The notes: generated by a model from the sequence alone, not told the origin. DNA of 64,000 bases from an uncultured Flavobacteriaceae bacterium (GCA_949372605.1 CASIAE010000002.1:1-64000); one strand, 5' to 3'; positions 18,439-28,039 are shown, numbered from the stretch's first letter. Numbers and translations are program-made.

Positions 18439-19827
18439 ATGGTATTCAAAATTAATTTCTTTAAAGATCTTTTAACAACAACTTTAAGTGCTTTTATTTG
18501 TTTTTCAACAATTGCTCAAACGAATTGGACATCCCCATTTAATGGTAAAAACTTAAAAGGATGGGAAGTAAAACAAGGATCAGCAAATTTTGAAGTAATT
18601 AACAATACAATTGTTGCTACGACCCTATTGGGATCAAAAAGCACCTATTTAGCAACTAAAAAACAATATGGAGACTTTATTTTAGAAGCTGAAATGTATG
18701 CTACTCCAGGATTAAACTCTGGTATACAGTTTAGAAGTCATGCTGGAAAAGAAGGCGTTTATGGTTATCAGTGTGAATTTGACACCGACCCAATACGAGC
18801 TTGGACTGGTGGAATTTTTGACCAATCTAGAAGAAGTTGGATTTATCCATTAACAGAAAACAGAGAAGGAAGTGTTGCTTTTAAAAACGGACATTGGAAT
18901 AAGGTCAGAATAGAAGCCATTGGCAACAAAATACAAACTTTTATCAATGGTGTTCAATGTGCAAACCTTGTTGATGATATGGATTCAGCAGGTTTTATTG
19001 CGCTTCAGTTACACTCCATTAAATCAGCAGATCAAGTAGGTAAAAAAGTGAAATGGAGAAACATCAGAATTTCTACTGAGAATGTTAAAAAATATCAATC
19101 ACCCACACAAGTTAATGCCAAGGAGATTAGTTATTTAAAAAACACGCTTACTGAAGATCAAGTTAAAAAAGGATGGAGATTACTTTGGGATGGAAAAACC
19201 AGTGATGGATGGAAAAGCGCTAAAAAAGCTGATTTTCCTGAAAAAGGTTGGGTCATGAAAGATGGAATCCTGACCGTACTTGAATCAGGTGGTGGCGAAG
19301 CGAGAAATGGTGGCGACATTGTTACCATTGATAAATTCAGCAACTTTGAACTGGAGGTTGACTTTATGTTTACTCCTGGCGCGAATAGTGGAATTAAATA
19401 TTTTGTGGACACAACACTAAATCAAGGAGTTGGCTCTTCAATAGGTTGTGAGTTTCAAATTCTGGATGACAATCTTCATCCTGATGCAAAAAAAGGAGTA
19501 AAATCAAATAGAACTTTAGGTTCTTTATACGACCTGATCAGATCTGAAAGCCTTCAAGAACCAAGAGACCGAAACCAAAGAAGAGGAGTGAAACCAAACG
19601 GATGGAATAGAGCGAAAGTGCTTGTAAAAGCTGGAAAAGTAGAGCACTGGCTTAACAATATGAAAATTGTTGAGTACGATCGTTATTCTCAAATGTTTAA
19701 ATACTTAGTCTATTATAGTAAATATTCTAAATATGAAAACTTTGGAAGAGCAGATGAAGGACGCATTCTTCTTCAAGATCATGGAAATACTGTATCCTTT
19801 AAAAATATAAAAATTCGTGAATTTTAA
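18439..19827 (+). CDS. Two-domain DUF1080 protein (3-keto-disaccharide hydrolase/lyase-like)
   Basis: The 462-residue secreted protein has a signal peptide (to about residue 26) and two DUF1080 concanavalin-like domains. Domain 1 (about 30-215) starts FNGKNLKGWEV with LNSGIQFRSHA. Domain 2 (about 235-462) starts LLWDGKTSDGWKS with ANSGIKYFVDT. DUF1080 proteins have been linked to cleavage of 3-keto-glycosides formed by Gfo/Idh/MocA oxidoreductases. Two exported oxidoreductases in this locus (7149-5860 and 23562-24944) are therefore its likely partners. It is the first plus-strand gene after the operator at 18393. The GTG start of the next sulfatase overlaps its end by 11 nt. Whether both domains are catalytic is unknown. 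Confidence 0.88.
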   Translation: MVFKINFFKDLLTTTLSAFICFSTIAQTNWTSPFNGKNLKGWEVKQGSANFEVINNTIVATTLLGSKSTYLATKKQYGDFILEAEMYATPGLNSGIQFRSHAGKEGVYGYQCEFDTDPIRAWTGGIFDQSRRSWIYPLTENREGSVAFKNGHWNKVRIEAIGNKIQTFINGVQCANLVDDMDSAGFIALQLHSIKSADQVGKKVKWRNIRISTENVKKYQSPTQVNAKEISYLKNTLTEDQVKKGWRLLWDGKTSDGWKSAKKADFPEKGWVMKDGILTVLESGGGEARNGGDIVTIDKFSNFELEVDFMFTPGANSGIKYFVDTTLNQGVGSSIGCEFQILDDNLHPDAKKGVKSNRTLGSLYDLIRSESLQEPRDRNQRRGVKPNGWNRAKVLVKAGKVEHWLNNMKIVEYDRYSQMFKYLVYYSKYSKYENFGRADEGRILLQDHGNTVSFKNIKIREF

Positions 19828-21352
19828 ATTAAAAACAACAGCATTAATTCTTCTTGGGTTATTTATAAATTGTCAAAATAAAGAACAAAAAAAGTCTAAA
19901 CCCAATGTCATCTTAGTAATTGTAGATGACATGGGTTTTTCGGATTTAGGAGCCTATGGAAGCGAAATAAATACACCAAATATAGATCGTTTGGCTACAG
20001 AGGGCATTCGCTTTTCGAATGCTTACAACACCTCGAAATGTTTCCCTTCACGCGCTTGTATTCTCACGGGTCTTTATTCACAACAAACAGGGTATAATAA
20101 AGATTTTAGACGACCTATGCGAAATGCAATTACCCTTGGAGAGTTGTTTAAATCGGCGGGATATACAACCTTGTGGTCTGGAAAGCATCACAGCACAGAA
20201 AACCCAATTGATCGTGGGTTTGATCATTACAGCGGCTTGTTGGATGGTGCTTCAAATCATTTTAACCCCGGAAAAAAAAGAGACGGCGAAGCACCTCCCG
20301 CACACAAAGTCGGCAAAATAAGAAACTGGGCAATTGAAGGGGAAATTTTAACACCTTACACCCCTGAATCAAAAGACTTTTATACTACGGACACTTTTAC
20401 TGACTATGCATTAGGTTGGATTAATCAAATCGAAGCAGAACAACCTTTCTTTTTGTACCTCTCTTACACTGCTCCACACGATCCACTGATGGCATGGCCA
20501 GAGGATATTAAGAAGTATGAGGACAAATACAATATTGGTTATGAGACCATTCGAAAAGCTAGATTTCAAAAACAATTACATTTAGGGATCTTACCAAAAA
20601 ACAGTGAGCTGTCTATTGCCTATCATAAAAAATGGTCAACACTATCAGAGCAAGAAAGAAAAGAAGAAAGCCACACTATGGCTGTTTATGCTGCAATGAT
20701 TGATCGAATCGATCAAAATATTGGACGGTTAACTGAAAAATTAAAAGAACAAGGAACTCTCGAAAACACCTTAATCCTTTTCACCTCTGATAATGGTGCC
20801 TCGGGAGAAGTCGTAAACCTACCCGACGGAACTGGTGAAATAGGAGCCGCAACCAACTGGAAATCTTTAGGTAAAAATTGGGCCAATGTTTCAAATACAC
20901 CCTACAAGTTTTTCAAAAACTGGAGTCATGAAGGAGGGATTAAAACTCCTTTAATTGCTTATTGGCCCAAAAAAATCAAAGCTTCAAACCGGGTGGTTCA
21001 TACCCCAGTTCATTTTATTGATTTTATGTCAACATTTTCAGAGCTTCTAGGCATTGATTATCCGACCAATTACATGGGTGAAGAAATCATTCCAAGCCCA
21101 GGGATTAGTTTTTTAAAAGCACTAACAAATCAAAAAATCGATGCCAATTCGCGAGCTATATTTTGGGAATGGAACAAAGGAAAAGCAATAAGAAAAGGGG
21201 ATTGGAAGTTAGTCGCTTATAACAATGTTTGGGAGCTTTATGATTTAAAAAATGATCCCATTGAACAAAATAATGTTATTGCAAAAAATCCAGCAGTAGA
21301 AAAAGAGTTAAAGATGCTGCACCAACAATGGATGGCCGAAACAAAAGAATAA
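19817..21352 (+). CDS. Type I sulfatase lipoprotein (GTG start)
   Basis: The 511-residue protein has a lipoprotein signal with FINC (Cys19). PNVILVIVDDMGFSDLG and CFPSR-ACILTGLYSQQTG (Cys75) identify an arylsulfatase of the S1 family. SGKHHSTE and TSDNGASGE are further landmarks. The only start that retains the signal peptide is the GTG at 19817, inside the end of the preceding DUF1080 gene, so the two genes are probably translationally coupled. The C-terminus contains AIRKGDWKLV and LYDLKNDPIE, as in most S1 sulfatases. Specificity is unknown. Confidence 0.9.
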   Translation: MNFKLKTTALILLGLFINCQNKEQKKSKPNVILVIVDDMGFSDLGAYGSEINTPNIDRLATEGIRFSNAYNTSKCFPSRACILTGLYSQQTGYNKDFRRPMRNAITLGELFKSAGYTTLWSGKHHSTENPIDRGFDHYSGLLDGASNHFNPGKKRDGEAPPAHKVGKIRNWAIEGEILTPYTPESKDFYTTDTFTDYALGWINQIEAEQPFFLYLSYTAPHDPLMAWPEDIKKYEDKYNIGYETIRKARFQKQLHLGILPKNSELSIAYHKKWSTLSEQERKEESHTMAVYAAMIDRIDQNIGRLTEKLKEQGTLENTLILFTSDNGASGEVVNLPDGTGEIGAATNWKSLGKNWANVSNTPYKFFKNWSHEGGIKTPLIAYWPKKIKASNRVVHTPVHFIDFMSTFSELLGIDYPTNYMGEEIIPSPGISFLKALTNQKIDANSRAIFWEWNKGKAIRKGDWKLVAYNNVWELYDLKNDPIEQNNVIAKNPAVEKELKMLHQQWMAETKE

Positions 21353-21492
21353 ACCAACATAAATTGTCTTAATGAATCCGAAGTATTTCATTTATCTGTA
21401 TAAATAAGTGGAAATTTTTTTTGGTTTTTGGTTATTATGTTACTGGAGATTCATAGTAAGTTTTATAAATGTTAAATCAAAAATTAATTTTA

Positions 21493-23361
21493 ATGACCAA
21501 TAAAACAAAATACTGGGGTTATATTTTTTTAATAAGTGTTTCGCTTAGTGGACAAACCGTTAATAAACAACAACCCAATATTTTATGGATTAGTATTGAA
21601 GACATAAGTCCTGATTTAGGGTGTTATGGAAACAAACTAGCAAAAACTCCAGTTTTAGATGAATTAGCCAAAAAAGGGTTTAAGTATACCAATGCAATTG
21701 CAACCGCACCTGTTTGTGCGCCGGCTCGAAATTCAATTATCACAGGAATGTATCCAACTTCAACAGGAGCTGTAGACATGAGAACTTTGGGGAAACTGCC
21801 AAAAAACATTTTGCTTTATCCCGAAATATTAAGAAAAAACGGGTATTACTGTACTAATAATGTCAAAGAAGACTACAATCTGGACCTTAAAAGAAATATT
21901 TGGGATGAATCTAGTACCAGTGCCCATTGGAAAAACAGACCTTCTCCAGAAACACCATTTTTTGCAATTTTCAATCTTACACTAACCCATGAAAGTTGTA
22001 TTAACAATAAGGAAAAACACTATTCAAAAACAAAAAATCTTCCGGAAGACTTACGAATAAACCCTAAAGATGTTATAGTCCCCCGTTACTTCCCAGACAC
22101 TCCTGTGGTTCGCGAATTATTGGCACGGCATTATGATAATATTTCGGAAATGGATCGCGTTGTTGGAAGCTTATTGGAGGAACTAAAACAAAATGGGTTA
22201 AGTGAAAATACTATTGTGTTTTTTTATTCAGATCATGGAACGGGATTACCCCGGCACAAACGTTGGTTGTTTGATACTGGAGTGAAAGTTCCTTTTATTG
22301 TTTACCTACCCGAAGCCTTTAAAGACATCTACCCTACTGTTCCGGGAAAAGAGCAAGATCGTTTGATAAGTTTTATTGATTTAGCGCCTACAGTACTTAA
22401 TTTGGCAAATATTTCGGTTCCTAAAAACATGCAGGGACAAGCTTTTTTAGGCAAACAATTAAAGTCAGATAAAGAATACGTATTCATTGGAAGAGGAAGA
22501 ATGGACGAACGCTATGACATGCAAAGAGGAGTGAGGACTAAAAAGTATAAGTATATTCGTTACTATGAACCCAATAAGCCTTTTATTCAATTTATGAATA
22601 CTCCCGAAAGTGGACCACTCATGACCGAGTTAAGGATTGCCGAAAAGGCAAGAACTCTTTCTCCAGAAGCAATGCAGCTTGTTGCAAAGAAAAAACCAAA
22701 AGAATCCCTTTTCGATCTAGAGAATGATCCAGATGAATTCAATGACGTGGCTTTAAACCCGGAATATAAAAAGGAATTGTTAAAACTCAGAAGAGTTCAT
22801 GAGCAATGGATGTTTGACACTCTGGATGTCGGATTGATTCCCGAACCTATTTTGAGAGATTGGGAAGTAAAACACAATGCCTCAATATATGATATATTGA
22901 GAAAAGACTCGAAGTACTATAAAGAATTATTATTAATGTCCTCGTCAAAGGACGATAAAGAACTAATCAAAGGATTAGCCCACAAAAATGAAGCTGTCAG
23001 GTATTGGGCTGCCAATGGAATATCCAACCTTAATTTTAACCCTGATCCAAAATTAATACAGAAATTAAAATTAATGTTACGAGACGAAAACATCAATGTA
23101 GCAATCGCTGCTGCTGCTGCACTACTAAAACATGAAAATAAATCAGAGGATCTATTAACCCCATTAAAATTAGGATTTAAATCAAACAATGAATGGACAA
23201 GACTACAAGCAGCCTTGGTCGCAGACGATTTTAGTTATGTTGCAGGTGCTATCGAAAAAATAATTCAAAAGAAAAAAGAATCAGATCCCAACAAGTATGT
23301 TGTTCGGGTAGTAAATCACGCTTTGAACAACCTAAATAAAACCAACTTCACCGTAAAATAA
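21493..23361 (+). CDS. Type I sulfatase (sulfamidase-like) with C-terminal HEAT-like repeats
   Basis: The frame opens at 21469 (630 residues). The ATG at 21493 gives a better signal peptide (YIFLISVSLSGQ). PNILWISIEDISPDLG and CAPAR-NSIITGMYPTSTGA (Cys83 of the long form) resemble heparan N-sulfatase-like enzymes. About residues 490-625 form an alpha-helical solenoid (for example NEAVRYWAANGISNL and NVAIAAAAALLKH) that looks like HEAT repeats, which is an unusual addition for a sulfatase and could dock a partner. It is separated from the upstream sulfatase by over 110 nt with no operator copy, so it may be read through or have its own promoter. Confidence 0.88.
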   Translation: MTNKTKYWGYIFLISVSLSGQTVNKQQPNILWISIEDISPDLGCYGNKLAKTPVLDELAKKGFKYTNAIATAPVCAPARNSIITGMYPTSTGAVDMRTLGKLPKNILLYPEILRKNGYYCTNNVKEDYNLDLKRNIWDESSTSAHWKNRPSPETPFFAIFNLTLTHESCINNKEKHYSKTKNLPEDLRINPKDVIVPRYFPDTPVVRELLARHYDNISEMDRVVGSLLEELKQNGLSENTIVFFYSDHGTGLPRHKRWLFDTGVKVPFIVYLPEAFKDIYPTVPGKEQDRLISFIDLAPTVLNLANISVPKNMQGQAFLGKQLKSDKEYVFIGRGRMDERYDMQRGVRTKKYKYIRYYEPNKPFIQFMNTPESGPLMTELRIAEKARTLSPEAMQLVAKKKPKESLFDLENDPDEFNDVALNPEYKKELLKLRRVHEQWMFDTLDVGLIPEPILRDWEVKHNASIYDILRKDSKYYKELLLMSSSKDDKELIKGLAHKNEAVRYWAANGISNLNFNPDPKLIQKLKLMLRDENINVAIAAAAALLKHENKSEDLLTPLKLGFKSNNEWTRLQAALVADDFSYVAGAIEKIIQKKKESDPNKYVVRVVNHALNNLNKTNFTVK

Positions 23362-23522
23362 AACCTGATTTATGAAATGTTTTTTATTTAACGTTGACTG
23401 TGTTAAACTTATTCAAGAAAAAAGCATCTAAAATCGCGTTTTAACTTGATTGATAAAAAAAAACATGTTAATCATGCTATCAGTAATTAATTTTTTTTAA
23501 TTTTGATTTGTTACGATATTTC

Positions 23523-23534
23523 GTGCGCGTACAC
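23523..23534. promoter_or_regulatory. 12-bp palindromic operator, copy 3
   Basis: GTGCGCGTACAC lies 27 bp before the ATG at 23562, just downstream of GATATTTCG, which could be a degenerate -7 element. Binding here would block initiation or early elongation. It is the exact reverse complement of copy 1. The 23362-23522 stretch before it shows no gene. Confidence 0.65.
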
Positions 23535-23561
23535 TAAAAAATTAATAAAACTATATATACA

Positions 23562-24944
23562 ATGGATTTGAATCGAAGAAAATTTATTAAAGGAGCATCA
23601 TTGGCATCTGCTGGAGTAATTGCGGGAGTTGGCGCTGTCAACGCAGCTACAAGTTCAATGAGCGCAAAAAGCTACAATCGAATTATTGGATCAAACGATA
23701 GAATTAACCTTGGTATCGTCGGGTTTTCAAATCGTGTCAAAGGTTCTTTGATTCCAGCATTCCTAAATCACTCCAAAAAACAAAACTGTCAAATTGTTGG
23801 TGTTTCTGACATATGGAACAGAAGAAGAGCAGAAGGAAAAGAATATATAGGAAAACTGACAGGAGACAATATCACTACTTGGAGGAACAACGAAGAAATG
23901 TATGACAAGAATGAGATTGATGCAGTGATAATCTCTACAGCAGATTTTCAACATGCTTTGCATACCGTTCAAGCGGCCAATGCGAAAAAAGATATTTACG
24001 TTGAAAAACCATTTGCTGAAACCATGGATGATGCAAGGATTGGTCTCAAAGCAGTAAATGAAGCTGGCGTAGTTTTACAAGTCGGTTCTCAAAGGAGAAG
24101 TGGAAAGAATTATCATGCGGCTGATAAATACGTAAAGTCTGGTGCTTTTGGAGACATCGTTATGGTAGAAATGTCTTGGAATGTTAATCAACCTGGTCGA
24201 TGGAGAGTTTATCCAAATCAAGTAAGTGACATAAAAGAATCTGATACTGACTGGAAAAGATACTTAATGAACCGTCCCTTCGAGAAGTGGGATCCTAGAA
24301 AATATTTAGAGTATCGCTTGTTCTGGCCATTTTCTTCAGGTATTCCCGGACAGTGGATGGCTCATCAAATTGATACGGTACACTGGTTTTCTGGTCTTGA
24401 TCACCCTAGAAGTGTCGCTGCAAATGGCGGTATTTATTTATGGAAAGATGGTCGTAGTAACTTTGACACCATGACTGCTGTGTTTGACTATGGACCACTA
24501 GATGATCCTACTGATGGGTTTCAGGTAGTTTACTCTTCAAGATTTACAAACTCTGCTGGTGGGACTAAAGAAATTTATTACTCAAATGGTGGTGAGTTGA
24601 ACTTAAAAACCAATAAAGTGACTCCCAATGGTGGATTACAAGAACGTTATTCAAAAGCAATGGACATGAAGCCAAATCAATTGGAAAGCTTCTCTTTGAG
24701 TGATCTAAAAACTAAGGTCGTTACATCTGCCAACACTGGAGTAGACAACACTACTTCTAATCACATGTTAAACTGGTTAGAATGTTTAAGAAGTAGAGAA
24801 ACTACAAATGCTCCAGTAAAAGTAGGATACAACCACTCAATTGCAAACATCATGACCACTGCTTCACTGAGAACCGGTCTTAAGGCTACTTTTGACGAAG
24901 CTAACCAAGAAGTTTTAGCAGGTGGAAAAGTTTTTAAATATTAA
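23562..24944 (+). CDS. Gfo/Idh/MocA family oxidoreductase, Tat-exported
   Basis: The 460-residue protein begins with a twin-arginine signal (NRRKFIKG) followed by an Ala/Gly-rich hydrophobic region. NLGIVGFSNRVKG is a Rossmann-type loop that departs from the usual GxGxxG. ISTADFQHALH and VEKPFAET (EKP) are the family hallmarks. It heads the third unit of the locus, directly upstream of a DUF6807 lipoprotein, a DUF1080 protein and a phosphatase-like gene. This composition matches 3-keto-glycoside processing clusters. Cofactor recycling outside the cytoplasm would need an electron acceptor, which is not identified here. Confidence 0.9.
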   Translation: MDLNRRKFIKGASLASAGVIAGVGAVNAATSSMSAKSYNRIIGSNDRINLGIVGFSNRVKGSLIPAFLNHSKKQNCQIVGVSDIWNRRRAEGKEYIGKLTGDNITTWRNNEEMYDKNEIDAVIISTADFQHALHTVQAANAKKDIYVEKPFAETMDDARIGLKAVNEAGVVLQVGSQRRSGKNYHAADKYVKSGAFGDIVMVEMSWNVNQPGRWRVYPNQVSDIKESDTDWKRYLMNRPFEKWDPRKYLEYRLFWPFSSGIPGQWMAHQIDTVHWFSGLDHPRSVAANGGIYLWKDGRSNFDTMTAVFDYGPLDDPTDGFQVVYSSRFTNSAGGTKEIYYSNGGELNLKTNKVTPNGGLQERYSKAMDMKPNQLESFSLSDLKTKVVTSANTGVDNTTSNHMLNWLECLRSRETTNAPVKVGYNHSIANIMTTASLRTGLKATFDEANQEVLAGGKVFKY

Positions 24945-24950
24945 AATGAA

Positions 24951-25991
24951 ATGATATATAAAACATATTTATTAATTTTAATTTTTGCATTTACGATGAG
25001 TGCTTGCGAAGAAAAACCAAAAACTACCGCAGCAGATCCTGTTGCGGTAGTTTTCGTTAACGATACTTTGAATAAGAAAGTTGAAGTACATCTAAACGGT
25101 TCATTGTTTACCAATTATATTTACCAATCGGAATTACCAAAACCAGTTCTTTTTCCTTTAAAAACCTCAAGTGGTAAATCGCTTACAAGAGGTTTCCCTA
25201 TTAAACCTAAAACGGGCGAGAGAATCGATCATCCTCACCACATGGGACATTGGTTTAATTATGGTGATGTCAATGGTCTGGATTTTTGGAACAACTCGGA
25301 TGCGATTGCGGAGGAGAAACTACACAAATACGGAAAGATTATTCATGTAGATTTAGTTGATATAAATCAAAAAGAAGGAAGTATATCCTCTAAAAGCAGC
25401 TGGAATTCTATGACAGGAGATTCACTTTTAGCCGAAGAGACTACCTTTAAGTTTTCTCAAAAAGGGAATACACGTATTGTGGATAGGATTACGAAAATAC
25501 AAGCGTTAATCGATGTTTCTTTTAAAGACAACAAGGAGGGTGTTTTTGGAGTTCGTGTAACAAGAGCAATGGAACTTCCTTCAAAAAAACCTGCTAAATA
25601 TGTAGATGCGCAAGGCATACCAACTAAAGTTGCTGTTCTAGACAACACGGGTGTTAATGGAAACTACATCAGTAGTGAGGGTATTGAAGGTAATGAAGTG
25701 TGGGGAACAAGAGCCAAATGGGTAAAACTATATAGCATCATGGAGAATGAGCCAGTTTCTATTACAATTATAGACAATCCTAAAAACGTGGGTTATCCAA
25801 CCTACTGGCATGCTAGAGATTATGGTCTTTTCGCCGCGAATCCACTAGGACAAGAGGTGTTTTCAAAAGGAAAAGAAAAACTCAATTTTTCACTTAAAAA
25901 AGACGAGTCCGTAACGTTTCATTACAGAATGTTAATTCACAATGGAAGTGTTTTAAGCGCTGAAGAGATTAGCAGATTTACTTTTAAATAA
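24951..25991 (+). CDS. DUF6807 (PmoA-like) family lipoprotein
   Basis: The 346-residue lipoprotein has its lipobox in TMSAC (Cys19). The body matches the family annotated as PmoA-like or DUF6807: HPHHMGHWFNYGDVNGLDFWN and PTYWHARDYGLFAANPLG are conserved His-rich blocks. The name PmoA is historical and does not imply methane oxidation. These proteins recur next to Gfo/Idh/MocA and DUF1080 genes. It lies 6 nt after the oxidoreductase stop and 17 nt before the DUF1080 gene, so co-transcription is likely. The biochemical role is not known. The His-rich clusters suggest metal or sugar binding. Confidence 0.8.
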   Translation: MIYKTYLLILIFAFTMSACEEKPKTTAADPVAVVFVNDTLNKKVEVHLNGSLFTNYIYQSELPKPVLFPLKTSSGKSLTRGFPIKPKTGERIDHPHHMGHWFNYGDVNGLDFWNNSDAIAEEKLHKYGKIIHVDLVDINQKEGSISSKSSWNSMTGDSLLAEETTFKFSQKGNTRIVDRITKIQALIDVSFKDNKEGVFGVRVTRAMELPSKKPAKYVDAQGIPTKVAVLDNTGVNGNYISSEGIEGNEVWGTRAKWVKLYSIMENEPVSITIIDNPKNVGYPTYWHARDYGLFAANPLGQEVFSKGKEKLNFSLKKDESVTFHYRMLIHNGSVLSAEEISRFTFK

Positions 25992-26008
25992 TTTAAAACT
26001 ATACCAAA

Positions 26009-26701
26009 ATGAACACTGTAAATTTTTCAAAAACTTGTTTGTTGTCTTTTTTGCTCATGTTTAATTTATCTTTCACTAAAGAATCAGAGAAGCCTGAAAC
26101 TGAAATATATTTAACCGAAATGTTTGAAACATCCGAAGTAAAATATAAAGACACAATCAAACCTCCTTATAAAAAGTATTTTAACGGTAAAAATTTTGCA
26201 AAATGGGTATTACCCGATGGGAATATTTGGTGGAAAATAGAAGATAAAGTAATCAAAGCAAAAAGTGGTCTCAATAAAAAAGGCACTATCTTGTGGACTG
26301 AAAAAGAATTCGATAATTACAAAGTTCGTTTAAAGTTTAAGTTTATCGGCGGTACAATTGACTCTGGCATTTTTATGAGAGGAGAGAATCATTTAAATCC
26401 ACAAATACAAATCGGTATTTCTGGATCTCTTAAAAGAGACATGACCGGTTCTCCTTACGTACCAAAAAAAGGTTATCCAAAAGAAGCAACAGCTACTGCT
26501 TCAGTCCTCAAAATGAATGATTGGAATACCATTGAAGCGCAAGCAATTGGCAACAACTATAAAGTTTGGATAAACGAAGAATATGTGATGGATTACGATT
26601 TAGAAAATGCCAATCTGAATGGTCCAATAGGAATTCAGTTACACCCGAACAGGGAAATGGAAATTTGGTTTAAAGACATCTCAATTGCAAAGATTGAATA
26701 A
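26009..26701 (+). CDS. Single-domain DUF1080 protein (3-keto-disaccharide hydrolase/lyase-like)
   Basis: This is a 230-residue secreted protein with an N-terminal signal (residues 1-23). The DUF1080 domain (about 50-230) starts YFNGKNFAKWVLP and contains GTIDSGIFMRGENH and DWNTIEAQAIGNNYKVW. It is probably the glycoside-cleaving partner of the adjacent exported oxidoreductase. The following phosphatase-like gene starts with TTG inside its last codons, so translation is coupled. The active-site residues of DUF1080 are not settled, so only the family is claimed. Confidence 0.88.
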   Translation: MNTVNFSKTCLLSFLLMFNLSFTKESEKPETEIYLTEMFETSEVKYKDTIKPPYKKYFNGKNFAKWVLPDGNIWWKIEDKVIKAKSGLNKKGTILWTEKEFDNYKVRLKFKFIGGTIDSGIFMRGENHLNPQIQIGISGSLKRDMTGSPYVPKKGYPKEATATASVLKMNDWNTIEAQAIGNNYKVWINEEYVMDYDLENANLNGPIGIQLHPNREMEIWFKDISIAKIE

Positions 26702-28037
26702 TAAGATTTTAATTATAAAAGGCATCAGAGGAACTTTACTTTTTTTAGCACTATTTTTCTATACTTTTTCATTTAGTCAAAAAGAAAAAAAGCCAAAAGA
26801 TCTGAGTAAAATAGTCAAAACATGGGCACAATCAGATGTCTATCCAGATCACGTTGTGCTAAGTGCTCCTGAGGATCCCACAACCGCTATTGGTATCAAT
26901 TGGAGAACAAGCCCCACTGATAAAATTGGCTATGTCGAGATTGCCGTATCATATGGTACGCCTTATTTCGCAAGTAGAAGTCAGCGTATTAATGCTGAAA
27001 AAATCAACTATGATACTTCTATAAATTTGGATGATGGTTTTGAGTCTTCATTTTATGGAATTACAATTAAAGATCTAAAACCTAACACACTATATGCCTA
27101 TCGTGTTGGAAACGATCTATTCAAGAGTGAATGGTTTCAATTTAAAACAGCTGGTAATCCAAAGAAAGAACCGTATTCCTTTATTTATGTTGGGGATGCA
27201 CAGAATTATATTTTAGAATTATGGTCAAGACTAATCCGAACTGCTTTTAAGACAATGCCAGAAGCTAAGTTTATTATCCACGCGGGAGACTTGGTAAATT
27301 ATGCGCATAGCGAAACAGAATGGAATGACTGGTTTGATGCTGGAGGATTCATACATAGTGAAATCCCAACCATTGCTGTTCCAGGAAATCATGAATACAG
27401 TCCTTATAAAAAAGGTCGTAATGTTTTTGGAGAAAAAAAGTTTTTATCGATGCAATGGCAACGCCAATTTTCATTTCCTGAAAACGGCCCTGTAAAGCTT
27501 AATGAAACCTGCTATTATATTGATTATTCAGACTTAAAGGTAATTGCATTAAACAGTAACTTAGAAATTAAACTACAAAGCAAATGGCTAAAGAAAGTTT
27601 TAGCTCAAAATAACAAAAAATGGATAGTAGTAACTTATCATCATCCTGCTTTTTCAGCCTCAAGAAAAGAGGGTAACGAAGAAATTATCAAATACTGGAA
27701 ACCCCTGTTTGAAGAATATAATGTTGATTTAGCACTTCAGGGACACGATCATGCATACACAAGAGGAGCAGTTTATACTAAAGAATTAAAAAATGAATAT
27801 CTTAAAGGACCAGTTTATGTTGTTTCTGTAAGCGGAGGAAAAATGTATAAATTAAGCTCTGAAGGATGGGATAAGTTTGGTGCTGTCAAAAACAAAAAAG
27901 GTCAATATCTTCAGTTATTTCAGGTCATAACAATCGATGATAATAAGCTATTTTATAAATCTTATACAGCTTCTGGAAAACTGTTCGATAGCTTTGAATT
28001 AGAAAAAAAGGAGGGTAAAAGACAATATTTTAAATAA
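26685..28037 (+). CDS. Purple-acid-phosphatase-like metallophosphoesterase, secreted
   Basis: The 450-residue protein has a signal peptide (FLALFFYTFSFSQ), an N-terminal fibronectin-like domain (about 45-145) and a calcineurin-type metallophosphatase domain (about 155-430). Metal-ligand blocks are in order: YVGDAQ, HAGDLVNYA, PGNHEYSP, TYHHPAFS and QGHDHAYTRG. It hydrolyses phosphate monoesters, suggesting that the glycan or its products carry phosphate, or that the enzyme scavenges phosphate. The start must be TTG (26685 or 26694), as no ATG precedes the signal peptide. The gene overlaps the DUF1080 gene and precedes the esterase by 2 nt. Confidence 0.88.
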   Translation: MQRLNNKILIIKGIRGTLLFLALFFYTFSFSQKEKKPKDLSKIVKTWAQSDVYPDHVVLSAPEDPTTAIGINWRTSPTDKIGYVEIAVSYGTPYFASRSQRINAEKINYDTSINLDDGFESSFYGITIKDLKPNTLYAYRVGNDLFKSEWFQFKTAGNPKKEPYSFIYVGDAQNYILELWSRLIRTAFKTMPEAKFIIHAGDLVNYAHSETEWNDWFDAGGFIHSEIPTIAVPGNHEYSPYKKGRNVFGEKKFLSMQWQRQFSFPENGPVKLNETCYYIDYSDLKVIALNSNLEIKLQSKWLKKVLAQNNKKWIVVTYHHPAFSASRKEGNEEIIKYWKPLFEEYNVDLALQGHDHAYTRGAVYTKELKNEYLKGPVYVVSVSGGKMYKLSSEGWDKFGAVKNKKGQYLQLFQVITIDDNKLFYKSYTASGKLFDSFELEKKEGKRQYFK

Positions 28038-28039
28038 AA

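Noticed and set aside
23425..23475. TAAAA-TCGCG-TTTTA dyad as a further operator
   Set aside because: The inner bases do not pair and it shares no sequence with the three 12-bp copies.
24951..25991. Methane monooxygenase subunit
   Set aside because: The PmoA label for this family is historical. The protein is a soluble lipoprotein with no membrane helices or particulate monooxygenase context.
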